DNA of 41,504 bases from contig CAZLDI010000022.1 in assembly GCA_964558415.1 (NCBI GenBank), positions 1 to 41,504 on the forward strand. Direction: 5' to 3'. The notes below the pieces were generated by a model. It searched no databases. It saw only the letters and a list, made by a program, of their open reading frames with translations, and was not told the origin of the DNA. A program made the position numbers and the translations under genes. Shown in pieces: positions 9,142 through 16,870 of this stretch (its first letter is position 1; each line of letters opens with the position of its first letter). The DNA is from CAZLDI01 sp964558415. GTDB taxonomy: Bacteria > Chloroflexota > Dehalococcoidia > SM23-28-2 > RBG-16-64-32.

Positions 9142-9948
9142 TCAATACACTGTCCATATCACAAAGTAGTATACCAATGGAGCGGTAAAGAGGATGCTGT
9201 CCAGCCGGTCCAGAAGGCCGCCGTGGCCGGGCACGAGGCTGCCGGCGTCCTTCACACCCGCCCCCCGCTTGATCATGGACTCCGCCAGGTCGCCTAGCAT
9301 CGCCACCGCCGGTAGCAGCAGCGCCAGTAGCGCGATCTCGGCCCCCACCTCCAGCCCCGTGACCCACTTGAGCGCCAGGACGGCGGCGAATCCCGCGGCG
9401 TAGCCCCCAATTGAGCCTTCGAGCGTCTTGCCGGGGCTGATGCGCGGCGTGATGTGCACGCGGCCGAACGCCTTTCCGGCGAAGTAGGCGGCGGTGTCCG
9501 TCGCGAACGTCGCGAAGACAGCCAGCAGCACCCACTCCCGGCCTTCGGAGAGGTCGCGGAGGAGGACGAGGTGCGAGCCGAGGAAGCCCACGTACACGAT
9601 GCCGCCGGTCGCCCAGAGCCAATCCCGCAGACTGGTCTCACTGCCCGCTGTCAGGACGAGAGCGAAGAAGACTGCTGCGATAGAGATAGCGAGCAGCCCG
9701 GTCCATTCGTCCGCCCCGGCGTCAGCGGCGATCACCAGGCCGCAAACGGCCGCGAAACCCACGACCCCCGCGAGACGCATCTCGAAGACACGCGAGCGCC
9801 CTTCCGGGTCGGTGGCTGCGAAGAACTCCATCGCCGCCACTAGCAAGATGACGGCGACGGCGGCAGTGAACAACGCACCGCCGAGCAGAATCAGGCCGAT
9901 GATTATGGGTACGCCGACGGCGGCGGTGATGACCCGCGTCAGCAGCAT
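9142..9948 (-). CDS. cdsA: phosphatidate cytidylyltransferase (CDP-diglyceride synthase)
   Basis: Integral membrane enzyme that makes CDP-diacylglycerol from phosphatidic acid and CTP, the branch point of phospholipid synthesis. 268 aa with about seven hydrophobic segments. The family signature is present at 224-250: SMIKRGAGVKDAG followed by GHGGLLDRLD. The SPGKTLEGSIGG motif lies just before it. It follows uppS by 9 nt and precedes dxr, the usual order, so it is very likely cotranscribed. Confidence 0.95.
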   Translation of the reverse strand: MLLTRVITAAVGVPIIIGLILLGGALFTAAVAVILLVAAMEFFAATDPEGRSRVFEMRLAGVVGFAAVCGLVIAADAGADEWTGLLAISIAAVFFALVLTAGSETSLRDWLWATGGIVYVGFLGSHLVLLRDLSEGREWVLLAVFATFATDTAAYFAGKAFGRVHITPRISPGKTLEGSIGGYAAGFAAVLALKWVTGLEVGAEIALLALLLPAVAMLGDLAESMIKRGAGVKDAGSLVPGHGGLLDRLDSILFTAPLVYYFVIWTVY

Positions 9949-9957
9949 AGGCAGTGG

Positions 9958-10800
9958 CTAGGCGCTGTGGCCGTTGCTGGAGTTTGGTTTGGCGCCGTTT
10001 CGGGCGCCGTTGGCTCCGGGGACGGCCGACTGGTCCAGCTCGTGCGGCAACAGCCCCCCGAAGCGCCGAGTGCGCCCGCCGTAGGCGAGCAGGCACTCGT
10101 CGATCTCCTGAATGTCGAAGTCGGGCCAGTAGATTGGGAGGAAGCAGAGCTCCGCATAGGCGGCCTGCCAGAGCAAGAAGTTCGAGATGCGCATCTCACC
10201 CGCGGTACGGATGATCAGGTCGGGATCGGGCAGGTCAGCCGTCGCCAGGTGGGACGCGATCAGTCCGTCGTCGATTTTGTCCACTGGCGTGCCGTCTGCG
10301 ACAATCCGCTTCACCGCCTCGACGATGTCCGCGCGGCCGCCGTAGTTGAAGGCGATCGCGAGCGTCATGCTCGTGTTCTCTCGCGTGAGTTCGATAGCGG
10401 CGCGGACCTCGCGCTGGAGGGCGGGCTTGAGGGGGTCGAGGTTGCCGATGTGGCGGAGGCGGATGCCGTTCTCGTGCAGGTGTTGCGTCTCGCGCTTGAG
10501 AAAGCGCGAGAGCAGGCTCATCAGTCCGCGGATCTCATAGGAAGGGCGGTCCCAGTTCTCGGTGGAGAAGGCGAAGAGGGTGAGGTAGCGCACGCCGTAG
10601 TCGGCGAATCGCTCGATGACCCGCCGCACGTTTTCCGTTCCGGCGCGGTGTCCGTAGAGCCGCGGGCGGCCCCGCTGACGGGCCCAGCGACCGTTACCGT
10701 CCATGATGATCGCGACGTGCTGCGGGACGGCGGGCAGCGCCAGAAGCGGCGGCGGCTCTGTTTGCGTGCGGGTGCGTGTGGCGAGGGCCATCGTTTTCAT
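9958..10800 (-). CDS. uppS: undecaprenyl (polyprenyl) diphosphate synthase, cis-type
   Basis: Adds isoprene units in cis to farnesyl diphosphate to build the lipid carrier for peptidoglycan. Residues 29-41 hold HVAIIMDGNGRWA, with the catalytic Asp34; later come GHRAGTENVRR, LTLFAFSTENW, FNYGGRADIV and the C-terminal RTAGEMRISNFLLWQ block. The N-terminus is about 25 residues longer than the catalytic core needs and the C-terminus adds a short Asn/Ala-rich tail. A TATACT box at 10802-10807 lies directly upstream, so the downstream ATG at 10791 could be the true start. Confidence 0.96.
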   Translation of the reverse strand: MKTMALATRTRTQTEPPPLLALPAVPQHVAIIMDGNGRWARQRGRPRLYGHRAGTENVRRVIERFADYGVRYLTLFAFSTENWDRPSYEIRGLMSLLSRFLKRETQHLHENGIRLRHIGNLDPLKPALQREVRAAIELTRENTSMTLAIAFNYGGRADIVEAVKRIVADGTPVDKIDDGLIASHLATADLPDPDLIIRTAGEMRISNFLLWQAAYAELCFLPIYWPDFDIQEIDECLLAYGGRTRRFGGLLPHELDQSAVPGANGARNGAKPNSSNGHSA

Positions 10801-10801
10801 C

Positions 10802-10807
10802 AGTATA
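10802..10807 (-). promoter_or_regulatory. candidate -10 box (TATACT) in front of uppS
   Basis: TATACT on the minus strand lies 1 nt before the first uppS ATG and 10 nt before the second ATG (10791). It would be an internal promoter of the cluster giving a near-leaderless uppS message. No clear -35 was found. Confidence 0.35.
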
Positions 10808-10840
10808 GAACGTTGCGCGTCCCGCGAAGGTGCGGGCGCG

Positions 10841-11398
10841 CTAGACGGTGAGAAGTTCCTTCTCCTTCTCTTCGCCGGCGCGGTCCACTTCCTTGATCTG
10901 CTCGTCCGTCAGCTTCTGAAGCTCCGTCTCTGAGCGGTGCAGGTCGTCCTGGGAGAGGCTGTGGTCGTGCTCCAGCTTGCGCAGGTGCTCGTGCACATCG
11001 CGGCGCACGTTGCGCACGGCTACGCGCCCCTCCTCCACGCGCTTGCGGACGTGCTTCGCCAGCTCCTTGCGCCGGTCTTCCGTCAGGGGCGGGATCGAGA
11101 GCCGGATGACGATGCCGTCGTTGCTCGGCGTCAGGCCGAGGTCCGACCTGAGGATCGCCTTCTCGATCGCGCCGATGCCGCCGCGGTCGTAGGGCTGGAT
11201 GACGATCAGCTTGGCGTCCGGGGTTGAGACCGTCGCGATCTGGTTGAGCGGCGTCGGCGTTCCGTAGTAGTCCACACGAAGGTGGTCTACAAGGCCGGGC
11301 GTCGCGCGGCCTGTGCGCACCGTCACCAGCTCAGCCTGGAGCGCCTCCACGGCCTTGTGCATCCTCGATTTCGCGTCGCTCAACTGCTCCTGGACCAT
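10841..11398 (-). CDS. frr: ribosome recycling factor
   Basis: RRF splits post-termination ribosomes together with EF-G. 185 aa, the canonical length. The protein shows the long-helix domain I, including VRTGRATPGLVDHLRVDYYG, TPLNQIATVS and IQPYDRG, and the conserved C-terminal part with LTEDRRKELAKHVRK and VRNVRRDVHEHL. It lies 15 nt after pyrH and 40 nt before uppS, the standard position in the rpsB-tsf-pyrH-frr cluster. Confidence 0.97.
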   Translation of the reverse strand: MVQEQLSDAKSRMHKAVEALQAELVTVRTGRATPGLVDHLRVDYYGTPTPLNQIATVSTPDAKLIVIQPYDRGGIGAIEKAILRSDLGLTPSNDGIVIRLSIPPLTEDRRKELAKHVRKRVEEGRVAVRNVRRDVHEHLRKLEHDHSLSQDDLHRSETELQKLTDEQIKEVDRAGEEKEKELLTV

Positions 11399-11413
11399 CG
11401 CTTGTCTCCTGTC

Positions 11414-12166
11414 TCAGCGCGCCCGCGCGGGTGCGGCCTGCAGCGCCGTCTTTACGTCCCCCACCCTCGTGCCGGCGTGATCGCCCGCCGCCACGCGCTG
11501 GATGCTGTCCGGAGCGCGCAGGTCAAAGACGATGATCGGCAGAGAGTTCTCCATGCACAGCGAGAGCGCGGTGGAATCCATCACCTGCACGCGCTTGTTC
11601 AGCGCGTCCAGGTAAGACAGCGTCTCGAACTTGCGGGCGGACGGCTCCTTGAACGGGTCGGCCTCGTAGACGCCGTCCACGTTCTTCTTCGCCATCAGCA
11701 GCACGTCGGCGCCGATCTCGATCGCGCGCAGCGCCGCGGCGGTGTCGGTCGTCATGTAAGGGTTGCCTGTGCCCGCGGCGAAGATCACGACGCGGCCCTT
11801 CTCCAGGTGACGCATCGCGCGGCGCCGGATGTACGGCTCGGCGACGGCGGTGACGGTGATCGCGGACTGCGTGCGGACGTTGATGCCGCCGCGTTCCAGC
11901 GCGTCCTGTAGGGCCAGCGCGTTGATGATCGTCGCCAGCATCCCCGCGTAGTCGCCGGTGGCGCGATCCATGCCCGTGGCGGACGCCTCCGCCCCGCGCA
12001 GGATGTTGCCGCCGCCGACGACGATCGCCACCTCGATGCCCATCTCCTGCACCGTCTTCAACTGCCCGGCGATGGCGTCGAGGGTGCCGGGGTCGATGCC
12101 GAACGGCAGGTCTCCCTGCAGGGCCTCCCCGCTCAGCTTCAGCAGGATGCGTTTGTACGGAGTCAT
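11414..12166 (-). CDS. pyrH: uridylate kinase
   Basis: Bacterial hexameric UMP kinase of the amino-acid kinase fold, making UDP from UMP. 250 aa. Motifs: KRILLKLSGEAL at the N-terminus, VVGGGNILRG in the phosphate-binding loop, MDRATGDYAGMLATIINALA, and the VIFAAGTGNPYMTTDTAAA segment typical of PyrH. In most genomes tsf lies directly upstream. Here the two are separated by about 3 kb of unrelated genes on both strands, so pyrH probably needs its own promoter. A TATCAT box 11 nt upstream of the ATG is the best candidate but has no convincing -35. Confidence 0.97.
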   Translation of the reverse strand: MTPYKRILLKLSGEALQGDLPFGIDPGTLDAIAGQLKTVQEMGIEVAIVVGGGNILRGAEASATGMDRATGDYAGMLATIINALALQDALERGGINVRTQSAITVTAVAEPYIRRRAMRHLEKGRVVIFAAGTGNPYMTTDTAAALRAIEIGADVLLMAKKNVDGVYEADPFKEPSARKFETLSYLDALNKRVQVMDSTALSLCMENSLPIIVFDLRAPDSIQRVAAGDHAGTRVGDVKTALQAAPARAR

Positions 12167-12218
12167 GGCTCAGGAGAATGATACACGGCAGGGGGGTATC
12201 GGTACCACAACGGCGGCG

Positions 12219-12224
12219 TATACT
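12219..12224 (+). promoter_or_regulatory. candidate -10 box (TATACT) of the first signal-anchor gene
   Basis: GCGTATACT occurs here, and the same nonamer precedes the genes at 18255 and 36046. Transcription would begin around 12231, giving a leader of about 13 nt to the ATG at 12244. An ATG at 12229 also lies close by. Confidence 0.4.
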
Positions 12225-12243
12225 CATCATGGGGTATCGGAAG

Positions 12244-12828
12244 ATGAAGCCACAATCGCTCCTCAGCCCCGTGATCATGATGGCGACCGCCGCCCTGGTC
12301 GTTTTTCTGGGCCTGCGTTTTGCTGTGGATGAAAGCCCTATACCTTCCTCACTGAATGAAAGCCGTCTTCCGCCCGAGAAACAGGCGATTATTGACGCAG
12401 AGGCTGCGCGGCGGAGCGAAGCCGCGTCTCTTCCGACCGCCCCCTACAGGGGCCCGCCGACGCCGGCTCCCTATACACCGGTTCCACCGTCCGGAACTGC
12501 GGCCGGGGATGGCGTTCTCATCCCCAGTGGGCAAGCTCCGTTCTCGTCTATGGCTTATCTGTTCGAGAATAGCTGGCGAGCGTCTGTCGGATCAGAAACA
12601 GTCATTGTATACGCGGGTGCGGCCACCCAGGACAGAAATCAGGGTGTCGTGCTCGTGGCAGTCCAGGATTCGAATGGTAACTTCATTCCCGCGCAAACAG
12701 GACGCTACGAAACACCGGGTAAGGTTGGCTCAGTCAGGATAGTCGACGCTGAAGGGACGACCGTGGTGCTGCAGGCGGCAGACGGGACAACCTACAGGTT
12801 CGACCCATTGGCTCGGGTGTTCGTTTGA
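12244..12828 (+). CDS. signal-anchor protein with Pro-rich linker, exported beta-rich domain
   Basis: 194 aa from the ATG at 12244, chosen because a second gene at 12880 begins with the same residues. One N-terminal membrane helix (SPVIMMATAALVVFLGLRF) is followed by a Pro/Thr-rich linker and a C-terminal region of about 80 residues with VIVYAGAATQDRNQGVVLV and a closing VVLQAADGTTYRFD segment. That tail predicts short beta strands ending in a small sheet. I do not recognise a named family. It is encoded on the strand opposite to the core cluster, divergent from pyrH, inside the tsf-pyrH island. Confidence 0.75.
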   Translation: MKPQSLLSPVIMMATAALVVFLGLRFAVDESPIPSSLNESRLPPEKQAIIDAEAARRSEAASLPTAPYRGPPTPAPYTPVPPSGTAAGDGVLIPSGQAPFSSMAYLFENSWRASVGSETVIVYAGAATQDRNQGVVLVAVQDSNGNFIPAQTGRYETPGKVGSVRIVDAEGTTVVLQAADGTTYRFDPLARVFV

Positions 12829-12879
12829 TGCTGGCACTTTACGCGCCGCCTCACGCCCCCTAGGGTTGAGTACTGGCAG

Positions 12880-13158
12880 ATGAAGCCACAATCGCTCCTC
12901 AGCCCCGTGATCATGATGGCGACCGCCGCCCTGGTCGTTTTCCTGGGGCTGCATTTCGCGGTGGATGAAGGCCCGACGTCCGCACCCGCAGCGACCAAAG
13001 TCCCGACGACAGACCCGTCCGGTATCGCCCGCGAAGACTGGGCCATACCAGATCGGGCGGCCAGTCGTCAAACTCGCCCCCCCGGCTCACGACTACGGAC
13101 CGTCTACTCGCAGTATCCAAATACAGTTAGAACGTGTGTTCTCGCACACACGTTCTAA
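12880..13158 (+). CDS. truncated paralogue of the preceding signal-anchor gene
   Basis: The first 30 residues match the gene at 12244 almost exactly, and about 85 nt of DNA are nearly identical (12244-12330 against 12880-12966). After the membrane helix the similarity ends; the remaining 60 residues are Pro/Arg-rich and low complexity and lack the beta-rich domain. The frame closes inside a strong hairpin at 13126-13159. This is either a small anchor protein or the remains of a tandem duplication whose 3' half was replaced. No ribosome-binding site better than GGCAG is seen before the ATG. Confidence 0.5.
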   Translation: MKPQSLLSPVIMMATAALVVFLGLHFAVDEGPTSAPAATKVPTTDPSGIAREDWAIPDRAASRQTRPPGSRLRTVYSQYPNTVRTCVLAHTF

Positions 13159-13159
13159 C
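13126..13159. promoter_or_regulatory. 13-bp perfect inverted repeat containing a LexA-box-like GAAC-N4-GTTC
   Basis: GTTAGAACGTGTG and its exact complement CACACGTTCTAAC flank an 8-nt loop. Within the left arm and loop, 13130-13141 reads GAAC GTGT GTTC, the form of the Gram-positive LexA (DinR) operator. It lies about 80 nt upstream of the winged-helix gene at 13242 and just before a TTGACA at 13186. It has no T-run, so an operator is more likely than a terminator. Confidence 0.55.
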
Positions 13160-13241
13160 CGATGCCTTTGACGTAGGCCTGACTGTTGACATTCGTGGCC
13201 CCCACAGTAGAGAATGAATGCTGCAAGTGGAGGCGATCACG

Positions 13242-13682
13242 ATGGCGACTGTACTGGACCCTAGGTGGGTCACCTACATCGAATCTCTGGACTACGCCCG
13301 CGAACGGTACGAGCAACGGCTCAAAGAGGCGGAGGAGGCCGTTAAGGAAGCGGAGCGGGAGAGGGATGCCTGCAAGGTGCAACTCGCGCAGATCGAGGGC
13401 CTGCGCGCCTACGAGCAGGACCGCAACGGCAACCAGATCCGGCTTGAGCAAGGTAGTCCGTACAGGGGTATGTCCTTGAAAGAGGCTGCAATCCAGGTCA
13501 TCAGGGACTTTGGCGGCAAGCCCGTCACGTTCGCGATGATGATCGAGCGCCTTGAACGGTACGGCTACTTCGCAGACAAAGACTCGCCGGGCAGATCGCT
13601 CCATGCGGCCCTGATGCGCGCGAAGGGGATCGAAAAGGTCGCCAGCGCCACCTATCGTTGGCCCAACGGGGCCACGTCTTAA
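13242..13682 (+). CDS. coiled-coil plus winged-helix (HARE-HTH-like) protein
   Basis: 146 aa. The start at 13242 is set by GGAGG 8 nt upstream; a longer frame opens at 13218 without such a site. Residues about 15-60 form a charged coiled coil (YARERYEQRLKEAEEAVK and following). The C-terminal half, GMSLKEAAIQVIRDFGGKPV then FAMMIERLERYGYF and SLHAALMRAKGIEKV, has the layout of a HARE-HTH or related winged helix, which links to DNA or chromatin factors. It may be a small DNA-binding regulator. It lies downstream of the LexA-like palindrome and upstream of the candidate structured RNA. Confidence 0.75.
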   Translation: MATVLDPRWVTYIESLDYARERYEQRLKEAEEAVKEAERERDACKVQLAQIEGLRAYEQDRNGNQIRLEQGSPYRGMSLKEAAIQVIRDFGGKPVTFAMMIERLERYGYFADKDSPGRSLHAALMRAKGIEKVASATYRWPNGATS

Positions 13683-13723
13683 TGCGTAATTTGGCCGCCC
13701 AAGGGGCCAGCAAGAAAGGATAG

Positions 13724-13900
13724 AGGCGGGGGCCTTGAGTCTCGGTCGCCTGTCAAAGCAAAGGCCGAGAAAGTCCCCGCCTCGGAGGTCTACCTATGGT
13801 AGCAAAAGATCGGTGGATTGGCACTTGGCCACCAGTCCTCACCGATTGCCTGCTGTTGTTGCGAATCGGCCCCTTCGGGGGCTTTCTTCGTTTCCTTCTT
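13724..13900 (+). ncRNA. candidate structured RNA with intrinsic terminator
   Basis: A chain of strong helices ends in a terminator. GAGGCGGGG (13724-13732) pairs with CCCCGCCTC (13776-13784). Nested inside, TCTCGGTC (13741-13748) pairs with GGCCGAGA (13764-13771). CTACC-TAT-GGTAG follows at 13791-13803. A 13-bp hairpin follows, with ATCGGTG GATTGG at 13810-13822 against CCAGTC and CACCGAT at 13833-13847, a CT bulge and a 10-nt loop. The last element is GCCCC-TTCG-GGGGC with a T-rich tail. No open frame explains this conservation-like structure. It matches no RNA family I can name. The promoter was not identified. Confidence 0.6.
13869..13900 (+). terminator. intrinsic terminator with UUCG tetraloop
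   Basis: GCCCC and GGGGC enclose the stable TTCG loop at 13869-13882. TTTCTTCGTTT and a further T-rich stretch follow directly on the plus strand. The opposite strand has no T-run, so it stops plus-strand transcripts from the winged-helix gene or the RNA element. Confidence 0.8.
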
Positions 13901-13985
13901 AATTAGGCGCATCAAATCCATCGGTTAATACCGAGGGTCTCAGCATCTTCTCGACGCTCTTGTTGACACCCATACCTCTAGTTTA

Positions 13986-14159
13986 TCACGAGGCGAGCAA
14001 GTAGACTCCGCCGAAGATGGCCGCTATGGATACGCCACTCGCCAGTGAGACGTTCCGCCATAGATTCGCTGGCCCATAACGTCCGCCCAGGCTTCCCAAA
14101 GCGTTAGCGCCGAAGATTACGCCGATAATGACCAGAACTATACCGAGCGCGATCTTCAT
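13986..14159 (-). CDS. small membrane protein, 57 aa
   Basis: ATG at 14159, stop at 13986-13988. The translation starts MKIALGIVLVIIGVIFGANA, then LGSLGGRYGPANLW, then a second hydrophobic stretch SLASGVSIAAIFGGVYLLA. The two predicted membrane helices are joined by a short loop. Its start lies 5 nt after the stop of the 65-aa gene at 14165, so it is probably translated by coupling. It is the last gene of a four-gene minus-strand set in the tsf-pyrH island. No family recognised. Confidence 0.6.
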   Translation of the reverse strand: MKIALGIVLVIIGVIFGANALGSLGGRYGPANLWRNVSLASGVSIAAIFGGVYLLAS

Positions 14160-14164
14160 GGAGA

Positions 14165-14362
14165 CTAGGTGGCCGCAGCGGTTCGTCGGGGGGCATCATC
14201 AATGCGCAGGCCAGCGCGTCTCATCTCATAGACCTCTTGAGATAGCTTTTTCGCCAGAGCTTGATAAGCCTGATCGCGTCCTTCCGGGTCGAGTGCGCGC
14301 AGCCGCTTGATGTAGGCTGCAACGTCCCTTTCGACCTCCGCCCTAAGCTGCTCGTGCGCCAT
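14165..14362 (-). CDS. small helical protein, 65 aa
   Basis: A charged, wholly helical protein (EVERDVAAYIKRLRAL, then DQAYQALAKKLSQEVYEMRR). AGGAAAGGGG lies 6-15 nt before the ATG and is a good ribosome-binding site. It lies 14 nt downstream of the 99-aa gene and 5 nt upstream of the 57-aa membrane protein. No family recognised; size and charge would fit a small partner or adaptor protein. Confidence 0.6.
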   Translation of the reverse strand: MAHEQLRAEVERDVAAYIKRLRALDPEGRDQAYQALAKKLSQEVYEMRRAGLRIDDAPRRTAAAT

Positions 14363-14376
14363 TCACAACCCCTTTC

Positions 14377-14676
14377 CTAGTCCCTGTATTCATTTACGGC
14401 ATATCCCGCTAGCCAGTCGTACCAAACGTCCGGAACGCTATTTCGGCGGCCAATATGTTCAATCAGCAAATCGGGACACCACTTGGTCGCGGCGAGGGAA
14501 TCGGCGAGGACTCGAATCACGTCACCCTCGAACCCGTCGGGGCCGCATAGGTCCTGGGCTCCCTGCAACGCCTCCCTCAAGCGTTTGGCGTTCTTGTCTT
14601 CCTCAAATTCGTCTAGAACTTCCGCTTGATAGAGTGTCTGGTGCGCTTTGCGGTCAAACGGCGCGATCTTTCTCAC
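14377..14676 (-). CDS. hypothetical soluble protein, 99 aa
   Basis: The start is taken as GTG at 14676: AGAGGGG lies about 5 nt upstream and GTGA overlaps the TGA of the preceding membrane gene. The longer frame to 14805 would run through that gene. The protein is acidic and helical with two Cys (DLCGPDGF and TKWCPDLLIEHIG) and an aromatic C-terminus (DVWYDWLAGYAVNEY). I see no named domain. Tight coupling to the three-helix membrane protein suggests they act together. Confidence 0.65.
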   Translation of the reverse strand: MRKIAPFDRKAHQTLYQAEVLDEFEEDKNAKRLREALQGAQDLCGPDGFEGDVIRVLADSLAATKWCPDLLIEHIGRRNSVPDVWYDWLAGYAVNEYRD

Positions 14677-15023
14677 AGTATCCCCTCTAGCAATACTCCG
14701 AGAGCCACGGCTATGGTACATCCCAGCGTCGCGAAAAACATCACCTGAGTGGCATCGTAAACGGATGTTTCGCCTGTCATCCACAAAGTTCCGAGACCCG
14801 TGCACGCGACCCCCAAAATTGTGACGAGGGCGGCAAATACGACAATGGTCCGCAGTACGCCAATCCTCTTGGCGAATCGCTTTCTTTGACCACCGCCTAG
14901 CAACTCGTTCAAGTCGGCTAACGCAAAGCCGAGGAACACTAGTAAGACACCGCTTAGACCTAAGGCGCTCGGTACGACAATCGACATCACGTCCTTGTCT
15001 TCGACCATGCCTCTATAACGCAC
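14673..15023 (-). CDS. three-helix membrane protein, 116 aa
   Basis: Hydrophobic stretches at about 14-36, 58-80 and 90-114, with a basic loop GGGQRKRFAKRIG after the first. The start is GTG at 15023 (AGGA 4-7 nt upstream) or ATG at 15008. Its stop overlaps the start of the next gene. It is the first gene of a minus-strand set of four between tsf and pyrH. Nothing in it identifies a transported substrate or enzyme. Confidence 0.65.
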   Translation of the reverse strand: MRYRGMVEDKDVMSIVVPSALGLSGVLLVFLGFALADLNELLGGGQRKRFAKRIGVLRTIVVFAALVTILGVACTGLGTLWMTGETSVYDATQVMFFATLGCTIAVALGVLLEGIL

Positions 15024-15085
15024 GCGTCCTATCTGGGGGTTAACATACGGTCTGTCAGAGTATCCTTACTCGTCAGGTTTGGCGA

Positions 15086-15129
15086 CCTCGGCATCCAGAA
15101 GATTGAAGTGAGGTCCGAGGATGCCGAGG
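15086..15129. repeat. 11-bp perfect inverted repeat, 22-nt loop
   Basis: CCTCGGCATCC at 15086-15096 is exactly complementary to GGATGCCGAGG at 15119-15129. It lies between tsf and the island genes. There is no T-run on either side. It could be an island boundary, an operator for the divergent region or a structured RNA end. Confidence 0.6.
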
Positions 15130-15159
15130 ACTTCGCTCCTTTGCTAGCAGCAATGTCGG

Positions 15160-15175
15160 GCCTCCCGTGGGAGGC
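15160..15175. terminator. possible hairpin after tsf
   Basis: GCCTCCC and GGGAGGC form a near-continuous palindrome 45 nt beyond the tsf stop. It lacks a T-tail on the minus strand, so at most it is a weak or factor-assisted terminator separating tsf from the inserted genes. Confidence 0.35.
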
Positions 15176-15219
15176 GCTGCCATCGCCAGGCCCACAGCCC
15201 TCCCGGCCTACACGCCGCC

Positions 15220-15723
15220 CTAGTTGCCCAGCTCGAAGCGCGCGAAGCGGCGGACGCGGATGTTCTCGCCCGTCTTCGCGATCGTCTCCGCGATCAGGTC
15301 CTGGACCGTCTTCGACTCGTCCTTGACGAAGGGCTGCAGCAGCAGGCAGACGTCTTTGGGGTTGTCCTCGCTGCCGTCGGGTATCTCCTCCGGCGAGAGG
15401 TAGAGCGGGTTCGCGGCGGCGATATGCAGGGCGACGTCCTGTACCAGGCTGCGGAAGCCGTCCGTGCGGGCGACGAAGTCCGACTCGCAGTTCACTTCCA
15501 CGAGCGCGCCGTAGCGGCTGTTGTGGTGGATGTAGGAGCCGATCAGCCCCTCGGCTGTCTCGCGGTCCGCGCGTTTTTCGGCCGCGGCGAGACCCTTCGC
15601 GCGCAGGATGCCCAGCGCCTTCTCGAAGTTGCCTTTCGCCTCGTCCAGCGCCTTCTTGCAGTCCAGCATGCCGGCGCTGGTCTCATCGCGCAGTCTCTTA
15701 ACGTCTTCAGTGGAGGTGGCCAT
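15220..15723 (-). CDS. tsf: elongation factor Ts, short form
   Basis: EF-Ts recycles EF-Tu by GDP release. The ATG at 15723 (MATSTEDVKRLRDETSAGM) is the family start; the frame stays open further upstream into rpsB but that part is unrelated. The 167-aa protein has the UBA-like N-terminal domain with LRDETSAGMLDCKKAL, then GSYIHHNSRYGALVEVNCES and DFVART, and a single core repeat ending near NIRVRRFARFE. This is the one-repeat form seen in several phyla, not the long E. coli form. It follows rpsB by 19 nt. AGGAG lies 11 nt upstream. Confidence 0.95.
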   Translation of the reverse strand: MATSTEDVKRLRDETSAGMLDCKKALDEAKGNFEKALGILRAKGLAAAEKRADRETAEGLIGSYIHHNSRYGALVEVNCESDFVARTDGFRSLVQDVALHIAAANPLYLSPEEIPDGSEDNPKDVCLLLQPFVKDESKTVQDLIAETIAKTGENIRVRRFARFELGN

Positions 15724-15742
15724 TGTCGGGTGTGCTCCTGGA

Positions 15743-16762
<1,020 letters not shown>

Positions 16763-16800
16763 ACCGATGGCTCCCTTCGGATTCGATGAAGACACAAACA

Positions 16801-16824
16801 GAAGCGGGCGTTGCAGCCCGCTTC
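16801..16824 (-). promoter_or_regulatory. leader hairpin of rpsB
   Basis: GAAGCGGGC and GCCCGCTTC form a perfect 9-bp stem with a 6-nt loop, then TGTTTGTGT, in the untranslated leader 38 nt before the rpsB start. Ribosomal protein S2 represses its own message in other bacteria, so an autogenous control or attenuation element is plausible; the T-run is weak. Confidence 0.55.
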
Positions 16825-16840
16825 AGGCGTCCGAACGAGT

Positions 16841-16849
16841 AGTATAGCA
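16841..16849 (-). promoter_or_regulatory. extended -10 promoter of rpsB
   Basis: The minus strand reads TGCTATACT. The predicted start near 16834 leaves a leader of about 70 nt containing the 9-bp hairpin. The -35 region is poor, as expected for TG-extended promoters. The identical nonamer lies in front of tRNA-Ser at 37372-37380. Confidence 0.55.
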
Positions 16850-16870
16850 GGCCGAAGACGGTGAGGGGAA

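Noticed and set aside
13764..13790. RNase P RNA-like string GAGAAAGTCC in the RNA candidate
   Set aside because: Only a short resemblance; the other universal RNase P regions and the expected 300-400 nt length are missing.
13899..13973. 24-codon minus-strand frame after the 57-aa membrane protein
   Set aside because: Its SD-like AGAGG is only 1 nt from the ATG and the frame runs into the terminator T-run; too little support.
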